64,000 nucleotides of DNA, from positions 1-64,000 of the forward strand of contig JBMNUB010000003.1 in assembly GCA_050946055.1 (NCBI GenBank). The letters run 5' to 3'. Positions 15,690 through 24,083 of this stretch are shown here, piece by piece (positions within the stretch are counted from its first letter, which is position 1; the number at the start of each line of letters is the position of its first letter). A program made the position numbers and the translations under genes. This DNA is from Fimadaptatus sp050946055. Its GTDB lineage: Bacteria > Bacillota > Clostridia > Christensenellales > Aristaeellaceae. The notes beneath the pieces were generated by a model that saw only the letters and a program-made list of their open reading frames with translations, had not been told where the DNA came from and ran no database searches.

Positions 15690-15886
15690 CTCTTCTCTCA
15701 TCCAGACTCATCGGACGCGCTGTCCGATACACTGTCGGCTCCGGAATCGTGATGATGTGCGCTTTGCCCTGCCGCCGCTTATCAAGCGCCGTGCAAGCTG
15801 GCACATATTAACTGACCGGATCTGCGCGCATGCGCGCTCGCGGGCTGCACCGCCGGTGGGGCTTCGCACCCCGCCCTGAAGATCGC
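15690..15886 (-). promoter_or_regulatory. FMN riboswitch (RFN element)
   Basis: Read on the minus strand, the conserved RFN pieces appear in order: GATCTTCAGGGCGGGGTG, CCCCACCGGCGGTGCAGCCC with GCGAGC, GATCCGGT, GATTCCGGAGCCGACAGT and GGATGAGAGAAGA. The variable arm between GATCCGGT and GATTCCGG is about 65 bases, longer than usual. It controls ribU by transcription termination. Confidence 0.95.
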
Positions 15887-15912
15887 AAGGGATAAACTCA
15901 TATCCCTCCGTT

Positions 15913-15941
15913 ATTATATTACGCCGCGCGCGCGAAAGCAA
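15913..15941 (-). promoter_or_regulatory. sigma-A promoter for ribU
   Basis: On the minus strand TTGCTT (15941-15936) and TATAAT (15918-15913) are 17 bp apart and stand just upstream of the FMN aptamer. Confidence 0.75.
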
Positions 15942-16054
15942 CCCATATAAATCAAAATAATGCTGATTTAACTTGATAGGGCCGCGGCATTGCTACGCAT
16001 ATCGACATGCCGCGCGGACAACCGCGCTTGTGAAAGGCATAAGGCGGGCTACAT

Positions 16055-16330
16055 GAGTTTGAGCAATAGCAATGCATAAGCGCATATCGGCACAGTCCAG
16101 CCATGCGTCAGGCAAACCGTCTGAGTTTCGGGCAATAAGAATGCGCAGGCGCATGTCGGCACATGTAATCCCATGAGCCAAGCAAACCGCATGGATTTAG
16201 GCAATAGCAATGCATAAGCGCATATCGGCACAGTCCAGCCATGCGTCAGGCAAAACGCCTGAGTTTCGGCAAGTACAATGTATGGGCCATGTCGGCACAT
16301 GCAGTCACATGCTCAGAGCATACAACATGA
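16055..16330. repeat. four-copy tandem array, about 69-bp unit
   Basis: Units begin near 16055, 16123, 16193 and 16261 with GAGTTT or GGATTT, then share GGCAATAGCAATGC, GCGCATRTCGGCACA, CCATGCGTCAGGCAAA and similar blocks. Copies 1 and 3 are nearly identical and 2 and 4 are more diverged. The minus strand is open across the array, but I do not regard that as coding. The surrounding 15945-16498 region has no gene. Confidence 0.85.
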
Positions 16331-16498
16331 GCAGCGCTTACAAGCATGCTCGCAACGTAAACCTTCGCGGTCACCATGCGAAATAGATCATCATCATCTG
16401 GCATCCAAATGCCGCGCAGACAAAACGCGCCCCGCCGCACGGCTCAAAAGCCGCATGACGGGGCGCAGTATGTGCATATCGCTGCGTGACGCGCGGCA

Positions 16499-17656
16499 TC
16501 AGCGCTCGAAGGCGACCTCGCCGTTGACTATGGAATGCGTCACATGGGCGCGCGCGTCCAGAGGATGCGCGTCGTACAGGCAAATGTCGGCATCCTTGCC
16601 GGCCTCCAGCGAACCCACGCGGCCGGCAAGACCTATGGCTTCGGCGGCGTTTATGGTTATGGCCTTGAGCGCGCCCTCCTCGCTCAGGCCGTTGCGCACG
16701 CATATGGCGGCTTCCACGGCCAGATACTGCTCGGGTATGACCGGGGAATCGGTCATCAGCGCGAACTTCACTCCGGCGCGCTCGAACATCGCCGGGGCTT
16801 CAAACGTCATCCTGCCCAGCTCTATCTTGCTGCGGTCGGAGAGCAGCGGTCCCAGCGTCACGGGCAGCTGCTCGCGCGCCAGGCGGTCGAGTATTATGTA
16901 GCCCTCGGTGCAGTGCTCCAGCGTCAGATCGAGGTTAAACTCGCGGCCTATGCGTATGGCGGTCAGTATGTCGTCGCTGCGGTGGGCGTGCGCCTTGACC
17001 TTTATTTCGCGGCGCAGCGCCTTGACCAGCACCTCAAGCCCCAGATCGCGGTCGGGGCGCTTGTCAGGATCGGCGGCATCCATCTTGCGCATGTAGTTCT
17101 GCGCCTTGACAAACGCCTCGCGTATCACGGCAGCCGTACCCATGCGCGTCATGGGCAGCTTGCCGCCCTCGCCGTAGCAGCGCTTGGGGTTTTCGCCGAA
17201 GGCTATCTTGAGCGCCAGCGGCTCGCGGATTATCATGTCCTCAAGGTAGCTGCCCGCGGTCTTCATGGCCACGAACTGACCGCCTATGGGGTTGGCCGAA
17301 CCGGGGCCGGTGGCTACGGTGGTCACGCCGCCCGCCAGCGCCTCGCTGAAGCAGCGGTCGCGCGGATACAGGCTGTCCAGCGCGCGCATCTGCGGCGTAA
17401 CGGGATTGGTTATCTCGTTGCCGTCCGAGCCTTCAAAGCCCATGGAATCGTCCCACATGCCTATGTGGCAATGGGAATCGACAAGGCCGGGCAGTGCGTA
17501 CAGTCCAGCCGCGTCTATGACGCGCGCGTCGGGCGCGCTCAGGTCGTTGCCCACGGCGGCTATGCGCGCGCCGTCGATTAGCACATCTCCCTGCGGCAGG
17601 TATTGACCCGCCATGGTTATAACCTTTGCGTTTTTGATTAGCAGCAATCTCATCAT
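16499..17656 (-). CDS. amidohydrolase-family protein (imidazolonepropionase-like)
   Basis: This metal-dependent hydrolase of 385 residues has the composite amidohydrolase fold: an N-terminal beta segment (KNAKVITMAG, GDVLIDGARIAAVG), the metal motif PGLVDSHCHIG (about residues 56-66), AHAHR near 225, LEHCTEG near 250, MTDSPVIPEQ near 310, and a C-terminal GRVGSLEAGKDADICLYD. Such enzymes cleave cyclic amides or related C-N bonds, but the substrate is not evident. The start is uncertain. AGGAG abuts the first ATG, so a TTG nine bases inside (17647, giving MLLIKNAKV) fits the ribosome binding site better. It lies twelve bases after the DUF2007-like gene. Confidence 0.87.
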   Translation of the reverse strand: MMRLLLIKNAKVITMAGQYLPQGDVLIDGARIAAVGNDLSAPDARVIDAAGLYALPGLVDSHCHIGMWDDSMGFEGSDGNEITNPVTPQMRALDSLYPRDRCFSEALAGGVTTVATGPGSANPIGGQFVAMKTAGSYLEDMIIREPLALKIAFGENPKRCYGEGGKLPMTRMGTAAVIREAFVKAQNYMRKMDAADPDKRPDRDLGLEVLVKALRREIKVKAHAHRSDDILTAIRIGREFNLDLTLEHCTEGYIILDRLAREQLPVTLGPLLSDRSKIELGRMTFEAPAMFERAGVKFALMTDSPVIPEQYLAVEAAICVRNGLSEEGALKAITINAAEAIGLAGRVGSLEAGKDADICLYDAHPLDARAHVTHSIVNGEVAFER

Positions 17657-17668
17657 CTCCTGTATTGA

Positions 17669-17986
17669 CTATTTGCGCGGCTCGGCCTGATGAAACAGCT
17701 CATTGACTATTTCCAATGCCTGTTCATGTTGCTCAAAGGGCACGAACACCCTGTGCCGGTCGAGGTTTACGCCTACGCTCATGGCAAGCCCCGCGCCCAG
17801 CACGCTGCGGCTTATGCAGGGTATGCCGTTTTGCCTCAGCACATCGCACAGCATCTCGGCCCACATCTGCGCCTGTTCATCGACGAAGCAGAAGTCGCCC
17901 GCATGCGGCTCGCGCAGCCGCTTGCGCGAACAGCGCACACAGGTGGGCTGCTCATTGAGCAGCATGCAGCGTTCGCAGTAATACAT
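17669..17986 (-). CDS. small zinc-ribbon plus DUF2007-like protein
   Basis: The 105-residue product begins with a probable zinc ribbon (CERC at residues 4-7 and CVRC at 16-19), followed by a DUF2007-like domain (about residues 38-95: AEMLCDVLRQNGIPCISRS, then VFVPFEQHEQALEIVNEL). The domain is described in databases as a putative signal-transducing module without a known mechanism. GGAGGAGG stands eight bases before the ATG. The amidohydrolase gene follows on the same strand and is probably co-transcribed. Confidence 0.75.
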   Translation of the reverse strand: MYYCERCMLLNEQPTCVRCSRKRLREPHAGDFCFVDEQAQMWAEMLCDVLRQNGIPCISRSVLGAGLAMSVGVNLDRHRVFVPFEQHEQALEIVNELFHQAEPRK

Positions 17987-18029
17987 ACCATTCCTCCTCC
18001 CGGGCGGCCACGCCGCGCCTTATACGCAT

Positions 18030-18058
18030 ATTATACAACTATATCGTGGGGTTTACAA
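18030..18058 (-). promoter_or_regulatory. sigma-A promoter for the DUF2007-amidohydrolase pair
   Basis: On the minus strand TTGTAA (18058-18053) and a perfect TATAAT (18035-18030) are separated by 17 bp, about 45 bases before the start codon. Confidence 0.75.
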
Positions 18059-18080
18059 TGGGGGATGGAAAGTATGGCGG

Positions 18081-18400
18081 CGCATCATGCGCATGAGCCT
18101 GACACCGGTATTGAGCAAACCTGAGCGATGATTCGCAGCTGCATCATGCGCATGGGCCTGCCGCCGGTATTGAGCAAACCTGAGCGACGATCCGCAGCTG
18201 CATCACGCGCATGAGCCTGCCGCCGGTATTGAGCAAACCTGAGCGATGATTCGCAGCTGCATCGCGCGCATGGGCCTGACACCGGTATTGAGCAAGCCTG
18301 AGCGACGATTCGCAGCTGCATCGCGCGCATGGGCCTGCCGCCGGTATTGAGCAAACCTGAGCGATGTTCCGCAGCTGCATCATGCGCATGAGCCTGTACC
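18081..18400. repeat. tandem array, about 59-bp unit, five to six copies
   Basis: The unit contains CATGCGCATG, GCCTG, CCGGTATTGAGCAAACCTGA, GCGATGATTCGCAGCTGCATC. The TTGAGC landmark recurs at 18110, 18169, 18229, 18288 and 18347. A partial last copy ends near 18400. It sits between the divergent DUF2007 and MerR genes. Confidence 0.9.
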
Positions 18401-18510
18401 GGCGTTTGCAATCAGGCGGTAATATGGCTGCGTCAAATCGTAATGCCGCTTGACCTTCCACCCAACTATAATGCTAAAATAGCACAAAGCACATTACGGA
18501 GGCACGGCGT

Positions 18511-19347
18511 ATGACGATAAAGGAGTTCGCGCAGCTGGTGGGCTGCAATCCGCAGACGCTCAGGTACTATGACCATGTGGAGCTGCTCAGACCCGCCCGC
18601 GTGGATGAGCGGTCGGGATACCGCTTCTATGACGAGGCGCAGGCGCTGGCGTTCGTCAGGATAAAGCACCTGCAAAGGGCAGGCTTTAGCATAGCGGAGA
18701 TAAAGCGGCTTATGGCAGAGGACGATGCGGCGATATACGGCGCCTTCGACGCAAAGATAGCCGAGGCGCAAAGGCGGCTTGATGAGATAAAGTCGATACA
18801 GCGGCTGTACAGGTCGGAACTGCGGGACATGAAGGGCAGATTGCAGGCCGTGCGCGATTCGGTAAGGCGCTCCATGGCAAACTATGATCCGGCGGAGGAG
18901 TTTGGCATAGGCGCGGATGAGTATGGCAGGATAGTCGCGGGCGTGGATGGGTTCTTTGAGGGCGAGATGGCAAGGTGCGATGTAAGCGGCGGGGGATTGG
19001 CAGGACGCTATGTCGCCTTGGAAGAGGGCGCGGCGGCAGGACTGCTCAGGAGTAGCGATTGGGAACTGATATACGAAAAGCATTCATGGAGGTTCGTGCG
19101 CGACTTCTTTGACGAGTTTGCCTGCCTTGAGGGCGGGCGCGAGTATGCGCTAGTATTTGAGCTTGCTCCCGATAAGGACGATACGACCGCCTTTGCCAAT
19201 ACCATGCTGGGCATGCTCATGCGCATGGATGCCGAAAAGAGCATGCAGCTCACCTGCCATGTATACAGCTCGCCGGATGGACACAATCACTTCTGGCTGC
19301 TTAGGCGCGGGCGGGAGAGGCTTAAAGGGCGCTCCGATGTCCATTGA
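18511..19347 (+). CDS. MerR-family transcriptional regulator
   Basis: The 278-residue protein has an N-terminal winged helix typical of MerR (TIKEFAQLVGCNPQTLRYYDHVELLRPARV, with GYRFYDEAQALAFVRI as the wing), then a long coiled coil (about residues 75-120) for dimerisation. The C-terminal domain of about 150 residues resembles an effector-binding region, but I cannot name a ligand. GGAGG precedes the ATG. MerR proteins usually act at nearby promoters with long spacers. Upstream, TTGACC (18450) and TAAAAT (18475) stand 19 bp apart, which would suit self-activation. Confidence 0.85.
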   Translation: MTIKEFAQLVGCNPQTLRYYDHVELLRPARVDERSGYRFYDEAQALAFVRIKHLQRAGFSIAEIKRLMAEDDAAIYGAFDAKIAEAQRRLDEIKSIQRLYRSELRDMKGRLQAVRDSVRRSMANYDPAEEFGIGADEYGRIVAGVDGFFEGEMARCDVSGGGLAGRYVALEEGAAAGLLRSSDWELIYEKHSWRFVRDFFDEFACLEGGREYALVFELAPDKDDTTAFANTMLGMLMRMDAEKSMQLTCHVYSSPDGHNHFWLLRRGRERLKGRSDVH

Positions 19348-19463
19348 AGCGGCTGATTATCGAACATGCCGCCAATTAATGTCGACGATTATTTGATCGA
19401 AGCTCATCGGGTCGGCTGTTCATATAACCGACAAATTTGGCCTTTATGAAAGGGATGCGCGCT

Positions 19464-20495
19464 ATGAAGCTTCATGAACTGTATGCCGGTATTGAGTTTA
19501 GGCTGGACAGACTGGACTTCGACTCGCTGTGGAAGGGGTTTGGCAGGGCGAAGTTTGCACTTTATGACGATGAAAGATGCTTCTTCGATGGGCGGTATAT
19601 CGATAAGCCTGCCGGTTTTGCAGGGAATACGGCGATACGCTTCAATGGTGAGTATGTCGCCATATGGCATATTGATGACGCGCCGCAGGACATGGACGGG
19701 CTTGCGGCGGCCATAGTGCATGAGATGTTCCATGCATTTCAGATGGAGAGCGGCGAGAGCCGCTGGGCGGATGAGCTGGCGGCGCTGTTTGATTACAGAT
19801 ATCTGCCGCGCAATATATCGATAAAGCTGCACGAGGCCGCGCTCATGCGGGATATCATTATAAGCGGCAAGGGCGCGGCAACCGGCGAGCTGCTCGCGCT
19901 TCGCAAGGCGCGGGCGCTGCTCTATCCATATGAGTACGATTACGAGGCGCGCATAGAGCAGATAGAGGGCTGCGCAAGCTGCGTCGAGGCGACAGCGCTC
20001 AGCCAGCTGAACGCGCAAAAGGGCGCGCTGCTCTGGCAGAGCATGCTGGACAGCATGGGCGACGTGCGCGCCTATGCACCCGTGCGCCGTGTATCGTATT
20101 GCACAGGGGCGGCGTTTTTGAGATGCATGAGCGAATATACCGATATGGACTGCTGTGAATTTGGCTCGGTGCCGCTGGCGCAGCGCAGCATAGCACAGGC
20201 ACCGCGCATGGAACGCCTGCCGGTGCTTGAGCCTGCGGCGGCAGAGCGCGCAGCTGAATACACAGCCGAAACCGCCAGCATGGTGGAGGCGGCGCTGTCC
20301 AGGGGCGATGTGGTGCTGCGCGGCGAACATGAGCTCATCAGCCTCAATGTGTATGACGCGAGGTGGGACGGGCGGCATGCGGTATCCCATTCGTTTGTGG
20401 CCTATCTGGATGGGGAGGAGTCCAAGGTGCTGCGCGGCGACTTCGTGCTGGAGCTTGGCAGGGATCGCGTTATGCGCACGGTGTACCGCATGTGA
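19464..20495 (+). CDS. putative zinc metallopeptidase with HExxH motif
   Basis: The clear landmark in this 343-residue protein is AAAIVHEMFHAFQ (HEMFH at residues 86-90), the zinc-binding motif of gluzincin-type peptidases, followed by SRWADELAALFDY where Glu104 could be the third ligand. No signal peptide or membrane segment is visible, so it is probably cytoplasmic. I do not recognise the family. The C-terminal part (about 290-343) is beta-rich. Two further in-frame starts lie upstream (19446, 19437). 19464 is preferred because GAAAGGGA lies nine bases before it. It follows the MerR gene by about 115 bases and may be its target. Confidence 0.6.
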   Translation: MKLHELYAGIEFRLDRLDFDSLWKGFGRAKFALYDDERCFFDGRYIDKPAGFAGNTAIRFNGEYVAIWHIDDAPQDMDGLAAAIVHEMFHAFQMESGESRWADELAALFDYRYLPRNISIKLHEAALMRDIIISGKGAATGELLALRKARALLYPYEYDYEARIEQIEGCASCVEATALSQLNAQKGALLWQSMLDSMGDVRAYAPVRRVSYCTGAAFLRCMSEYTDMDCCEFGSVPLAQRSIAQAPRMERLPVLEPAAAERAAEYTAETASMVEAALSRGDVVLRGEHELISLNVYDARWDGRHAVSHSFVAYLDGEESKVLRGDFVLELGRDRVMRTVYRM

Positions 20496-20898
20496 GTGGG
20501 CCGCGCATGGCGGTCAACGCGCTTTGGGCCGGAGCGGTGTGCCGCATTGGAGCCTATGCTCTGGCGGCGGCGCGTGCCGCCGTGTTACGGATCGCTTTGC
20601 GGCCGCATATGGTGCGAGACCGGCAGGGCGCGGCTATGCCGGAGCGCCCGAAGGCGCAGGCATATCGTGCCATATGCGCTTAGCTCAAAGTGCGCAGATG
20701 CTTTCGCACATGAGAGCATATGATGCATGCTCAGAAAAGTAAACTCTGCCGCACCGCCGCTTAACGCGCACTTACGCGGCACTTAACTTGATGGGGTCAA
20801 TGGTGCCACCGGCTTGCCAAATATGCGCAGCGGCGGCACTTTATTATTTACCGGAAATGGGATAAAATAGTATGAGCAATACAAGGGAGGGCATGCGC
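20496..20898. other. gap between metallopeptidase and MocR genes
   Basis: No convincing gene, repeat or structured RNA is seen. A TAAAAT near 20863 just before the MocR gene could be a -10, without a good -35. Confidence 0.5.
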
Positions 20899-22350
20899 AT
20901 GAGTCAGCTGTTTGGCGACACGGACGCTTCGGGCGGCAAGCCGCTGTATCTTGAGCTGCGCGACAAGCTGCGCCGGGCGATACTGTCGGGCGAGCTGCCG
21001 CCGGGCAAGCTGCCCTCGGCGCGCGATATGGCGCGGCTGGAGCATGTCAGCCGCAACACGGTGGATGCGGCGTATGCGTATCTGGCGGACGAGGGACTGG
21101 TGTACGTGCGGCGCGGTCAGGGTACGTTCGTTTCCGAGGGCGCGAGCGTGAAGTGCGCCAGCGTGCCAAGCGACATGGACTGGGAGGCGCGCATAAGCCG
21201 AGCCGCACGCGCCTTCACGCACTACCGCGAGGAGGAAGCGCCGCTGATACATGGCGGGCGCGACGTGATATCGTTCACATCGCTTGCGCCCGACCACAAT
21301 ACGTTCGCCGTGCAGGCATTTCGCAAGATAATGAACGACGTGCTAGCTATGGACGACGGCAGGCTGCTCAACTACGGTTACACGCGCGGCTATGAGCCGC
21401 TGCGCCAATATCTGCTGGCGGACATGCGCGCCAAAGGCATAAATACCGACGGCGACGAATTGATTATAGTAAACGGCTTTCGCCAGGCGGTCGATTTGGT
21501 CACGCGCGTGCTGGTGGACGAGGGCAGGCGCGTGCTGGTCGAAGCGCCCACTTACAACGGCGTGATAGGCGTGCTCAAGAGCCGCATGGCGCGCATAGGC
21601 GCGGTAGACATCGACGATCAGGGCATGAACCCAGACATGCTGGAGCGCGAGATACTGAAGGAGCGCCCCGCGCTTGTGTACTGCGTGCCTACATACCAAA
21701 ACCCCACCGGGCTTAACATGCCTCTGGAGCGCCGGCGCGAGGTACTGCGCGTGTGCGCCAAGTACCGCGTGCCGCTGCTCGAGGACGGCTTTAATGAGGA
21801 ACTGCGCTTCAGGGGCGAGAGCTATCCCACGCTCAAGGCCATGGACTCATCGGGCGTGGTGATATACGCGGGCAGCTTTTCCAAGGTGCTGTTTCCGGGG
21901 CTGCGGATAGGCTGGGTGCTTGCGCCCAAGGCGGTGTACAGATACCTGCTCAACGAGAAGTTCAATCAGGACATACATACATCCACCGTGATACAGGCGG
22001 CGCTGTGCGAGTTCTTAAAGCGCGGCTGCCTGCAAAGGCACTTAAAGGCCAGCCGCGCGCTGTATCGCGAGCGCATGACGGCGCTGCTGGATGCGCTCGA
22101 AGATAACTTTTCCGACATAGCCGACTGGCCGCGCACCGACGGCGGCTTTTCCGTGTTCATGACGCTGCGCGGCGGCGCGGACACGCGCGCGCTGCTCACA
22201 AAGGCGCATGAAGCCGGGGTGATGTACGTGCCGGGCGACGTGTTCTATCCCGATGGGCGCGGGCGCAATTCGCTCAGGCTGGGCTTTTCGCGGCTCACGC
22301 CCGAACAGATACGCGAGGGAGTGCGCAGGCTGCGCACCGTGTTTGACTGA
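20899..22350 (+). CDS. MocR/GabR-type regulator (GntR helix-turn-helix fused to aminotransferase)
   Basis: This 483-residue protein joins an N-terminal GntR winged helix (LYLELRDKLRRAILSGELPPG, LPSARDMARLEHVSRNTV, about residues 15-75) to a fold-type I aminotransferase domain (about 110-480). PLP-binding features are visible: VNGFRQAVDLV, YQNPTG, and the lysine in AGSFSKVLFPGLRIGW. Such proteins use PLP, often with an amino acid, to control vitamin B6 or amino-acid genes. ATG 20899 is chosen over starts at 20872 and 20893 because GGGAGG ends eight bases before it. No PLP-synthesis genes are nearby. Confidence 0.9.
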   Translation: MSQLFGDTDASGGKPLYLELRDKLRRAILSGELPPGKLPSARDMARLEHVSRNTVDAAYAYLADEGLVYVRRGQGTFVSEGASVKCASVPSDMDWEARISRAARAFTHYREEEAPLIHGGRDVISFTSLAPDHNTFAVQAFRKIMNDVLAMDDGRLLNYGYTRGYEPLRQYLLADMRAKGINTDGDELIIVNGFRQAVDLVTRVLVDEGRRVLVEAPTYNGVIGVLKSRMARIGAVDIDDQGMNPDMLEREILKERPALVYCVPTYQNPTGLNMPLERRREVLRVCAKYRVPLLEDGFNEELRFRGESYPTLKAMDSSGVVIYAGSFSKVLFPGLRIGWVLAPKAVYRYLLNEKFNQDIHTSTVIQAALCEFLKRGCLQRHLKASRALYRERMTALLDALEDNFSDIADWPRTDGGFSVFMTLRGGADTRALLTKAHEAGVMYVPGDVFYPDGRGRNSLRLGFSRLTPEQIREGVRRLRTVFD

Positions 22351-22476
22351 TGGGGGGATATGCCTGCCAGTATATCATATCGGGTTTGGCTGGCGGAGGA
22401 TGTGCGTTCGCGTACATCATACCGGTTTCGGCTGATGGGGGATATGCTTGCGGGTACATCATACCAATTTATATTG
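22351..22476. repeat. three-copy degenerate tandem array, about 42-bp unit
   Basis: Units start at about 22351, 22394 and 22436 and share GGGGATATGC, GGGTACATCATACC and GGTTTCGGCTG. The array begins right at the MocR stop codon. The remaining bases to 22598 hold a TTGACA (22474) without a matching -10, and nothing else. Confidence 0.7.
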
Positions 22477-22598
22477 ACATATGTACACATGTGCGCGGGC
22501 GGCGCTTTGGGCAGATGCCGCGCGGCCGGGCGCATACTGTATGGCAACTATATAGCGATTTATGACGCGCGTCCGCGCGCACATTCAAGGAGGCAGCA

Positions 22599-23375
22599 AT
22601 GTTAGCAAAGTGCGGGATAAACTACGAGGTTTTCGGAAGTGAGGGCAAGTTCATACTGCTCATGCACGGCTGGGGCGGGAGCATGGACAGCTTCAAGCCC
22701 CTGATACGCGACCTGACGCTGGAGGCGGGCAAGGCGCGCGTGATAGGCGTGGATTTTCCCGGCCATGGCCAAAGCCCTGAGCCGCCCGAGGTATGGCAGG
22801 TCGATCAGTTCAAGGCGCAGATACTGGCGCTGCTTGACGAGCTGGGCGCGCAGCGCGTGGACATAGTGGCGCACTCGTTTGGCGGGCGCGTGGCGCTGCT
22901 GATGGCGGCTGAGAACCCGGAGCGCGTGGGGCGCATGGTGCTGACCGGCTGCGCGGGTCTGCCGCCCAAGCGCAGCGGCGCACAGCAGGTCAAGCAGGCC
23001 GTGTTCGGCGCGCTCAAGTCCGGCTACGAGAGCAAGGCCGTGCAGAAGCTGCTGGGCAAGAACGCTGAGAAGGTTACCCGCGCGATAGAGTCGCACATAG
23101 GCTCGGAGGACTACCGTGCGCTGTCCGGCGACATGCGCAAGACCTTCGTGCAGGTCATAAATCAGGATTTGGGCTGGTGCCTGCCCCGGATAAGCGCGTC
23201 CACGTTGCTGTTCTGGGGCGAGAACGACACCGCCACGCCGCTGTGGATGGGTCAGCGCATGGAGCAGGAGATGAAGGACGCGGGGCTGGTAGTGATGCCG
23301 GGCGCGACGCACTTTGCGTATCTGGAGCGCTATGCCAACTTCCTGGCGGTAGTCAAGCAGTTCCTGCAGGTCTGA
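22599..23375 (+). CDS. alpha/beta-hydrolase fold protein
   Basis: The 258-residue product is a typical soluble alpha/beta hydrolase. The oxyanion-hole motif is LLMHGWGGS (about residues 20-28), the nucleophile elbow is VAHSFGGR (Ser near residue 92), the acid is Asp in FWGENDTATP, and the histidine is in PGATHFAYLE near the C-terminus. A lid of helices (about 125-185) lies between. It could be an esterase, lipase or C-C hydrolase. The substrate is unknown. AAGGAGG precedes the ATG. Confidence 0.85.
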   Translation: MLAKCGINYEVFGSEGKFILLMHGWGGSMDSFKPLIRDLTLEAGKARVIGVDFPGHGQSPEPPEVWQVDQFKAQILALLDELGAQRVDIVAHSFGGRVALLMAAENPERVGRMVLTGCAGLPPKRSGAQQVKQAVFGALKSGYESKAVQKLLGKNAEKVTRAIESHIGSEDYRALSGDMRKTFVQVINQDLGWCLPRISASTLLFWGENDTATPLWMGQRMEQEMKDAGLVVMPGATHFAYLERYANFLAVVKQFLQV

Positions 23376-23466
23376 TGCGGGCGCGGCAGGGCGGCTTGCG
23401 CAGATGCGTCGGGCGGGGTAATGTGCCATAATGCAGTCGCGCAAGCGGGCATTTTTCCTGTGCGGC

Positions 23467-23850
23467 GCGAGCGAAGCCAATGCCTGTTGCGCGGTCATGC
23501 GAGTGAGCATGATTCCTGCACGGCGCAAGGGAAGCCAATGCCTGTTGCGCGGTCGTGCGAGTGAGCATGATTCCTGCACGACGCAAGGGAAGCCAATGCC
23601 TGTTGCACGGTCATGCGAGTGAGCATGATTCCTGCACGGCGCAAGGGAAGCCAATGACTGTTGCTCGGTCGTGCAAGTGAGCATGATTCCTGCACGGCGC
23701 AAGGGAAGCCAATGCATGTTGCACGGTCATGCGAGTGAGCATGATTCCTGCACGGCGCAAGGGAAGCCAATGCATGTTGCTCGGTCGTGCAAGGCTGCAT
23801 GATGCTTGCACGGCTCAAGCAAAGCCCATGCCTGTTGCGCGGTCATGCAA
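23467..23850. repeat. tandem array, exact 58-bp period, six to seven copies
   Basis: GATTCCTGCACGGCGCAAGG, GAAGCCAATGCCTGTTGC and CGGTCRTGCGAGTGAGCAT recur with landmarks at 23511, 23569, 23627, 23685, 23743 and 23801. Adjacent copies alternate at GTCATGC/GTCGTGC for much of the array. The minus strand is open through it in several frames, which is a by-product of composition. The rest of 23376-24083 has no gene. Confidence 0.92.
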
Positions 23851-24083
23851 TCATGCCATGATTTCCGCAAAACATGACGCGCATGCGCGGATCGCGGCGA
23901 TGCCGAATGCAGGCACGGCGGTGCGCGCGCATTCGCGCCGGGCAGGGGCGTTAACGCGGCGGCGCTTGCCAAATGAGCCGCTGCGTGGTATGCTTTACGG
24001 GTCAATTCAGCATGCCGCGCGTCGGGTGACGCGCCATAACGCGGGCGGCGCATGCCGCCGTGCATTGCCGGAGGAGGCCATAA

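Noticed and set aside
16049..16300. Cysteine-rich repeat peptide on the minus strand in the 69-bp array
   Set aside because: Array copies differ in length by one or two bases and there is no ribosome binding site. A non-coding array is the simpler reading.
18081..18400. CRISPR array
   Set aside because: The copies are contiguous with no unique spacers between conserved repeats, and no cas genes are in the window. The same applies to the other arrays.
22602..23818. Long minus-strand frames across the 58-bp repeats
   Set aside because: The period is not a multiple of three, so the frames shift between units. Openness comes from lack of stop codons in the unit. No start signal.
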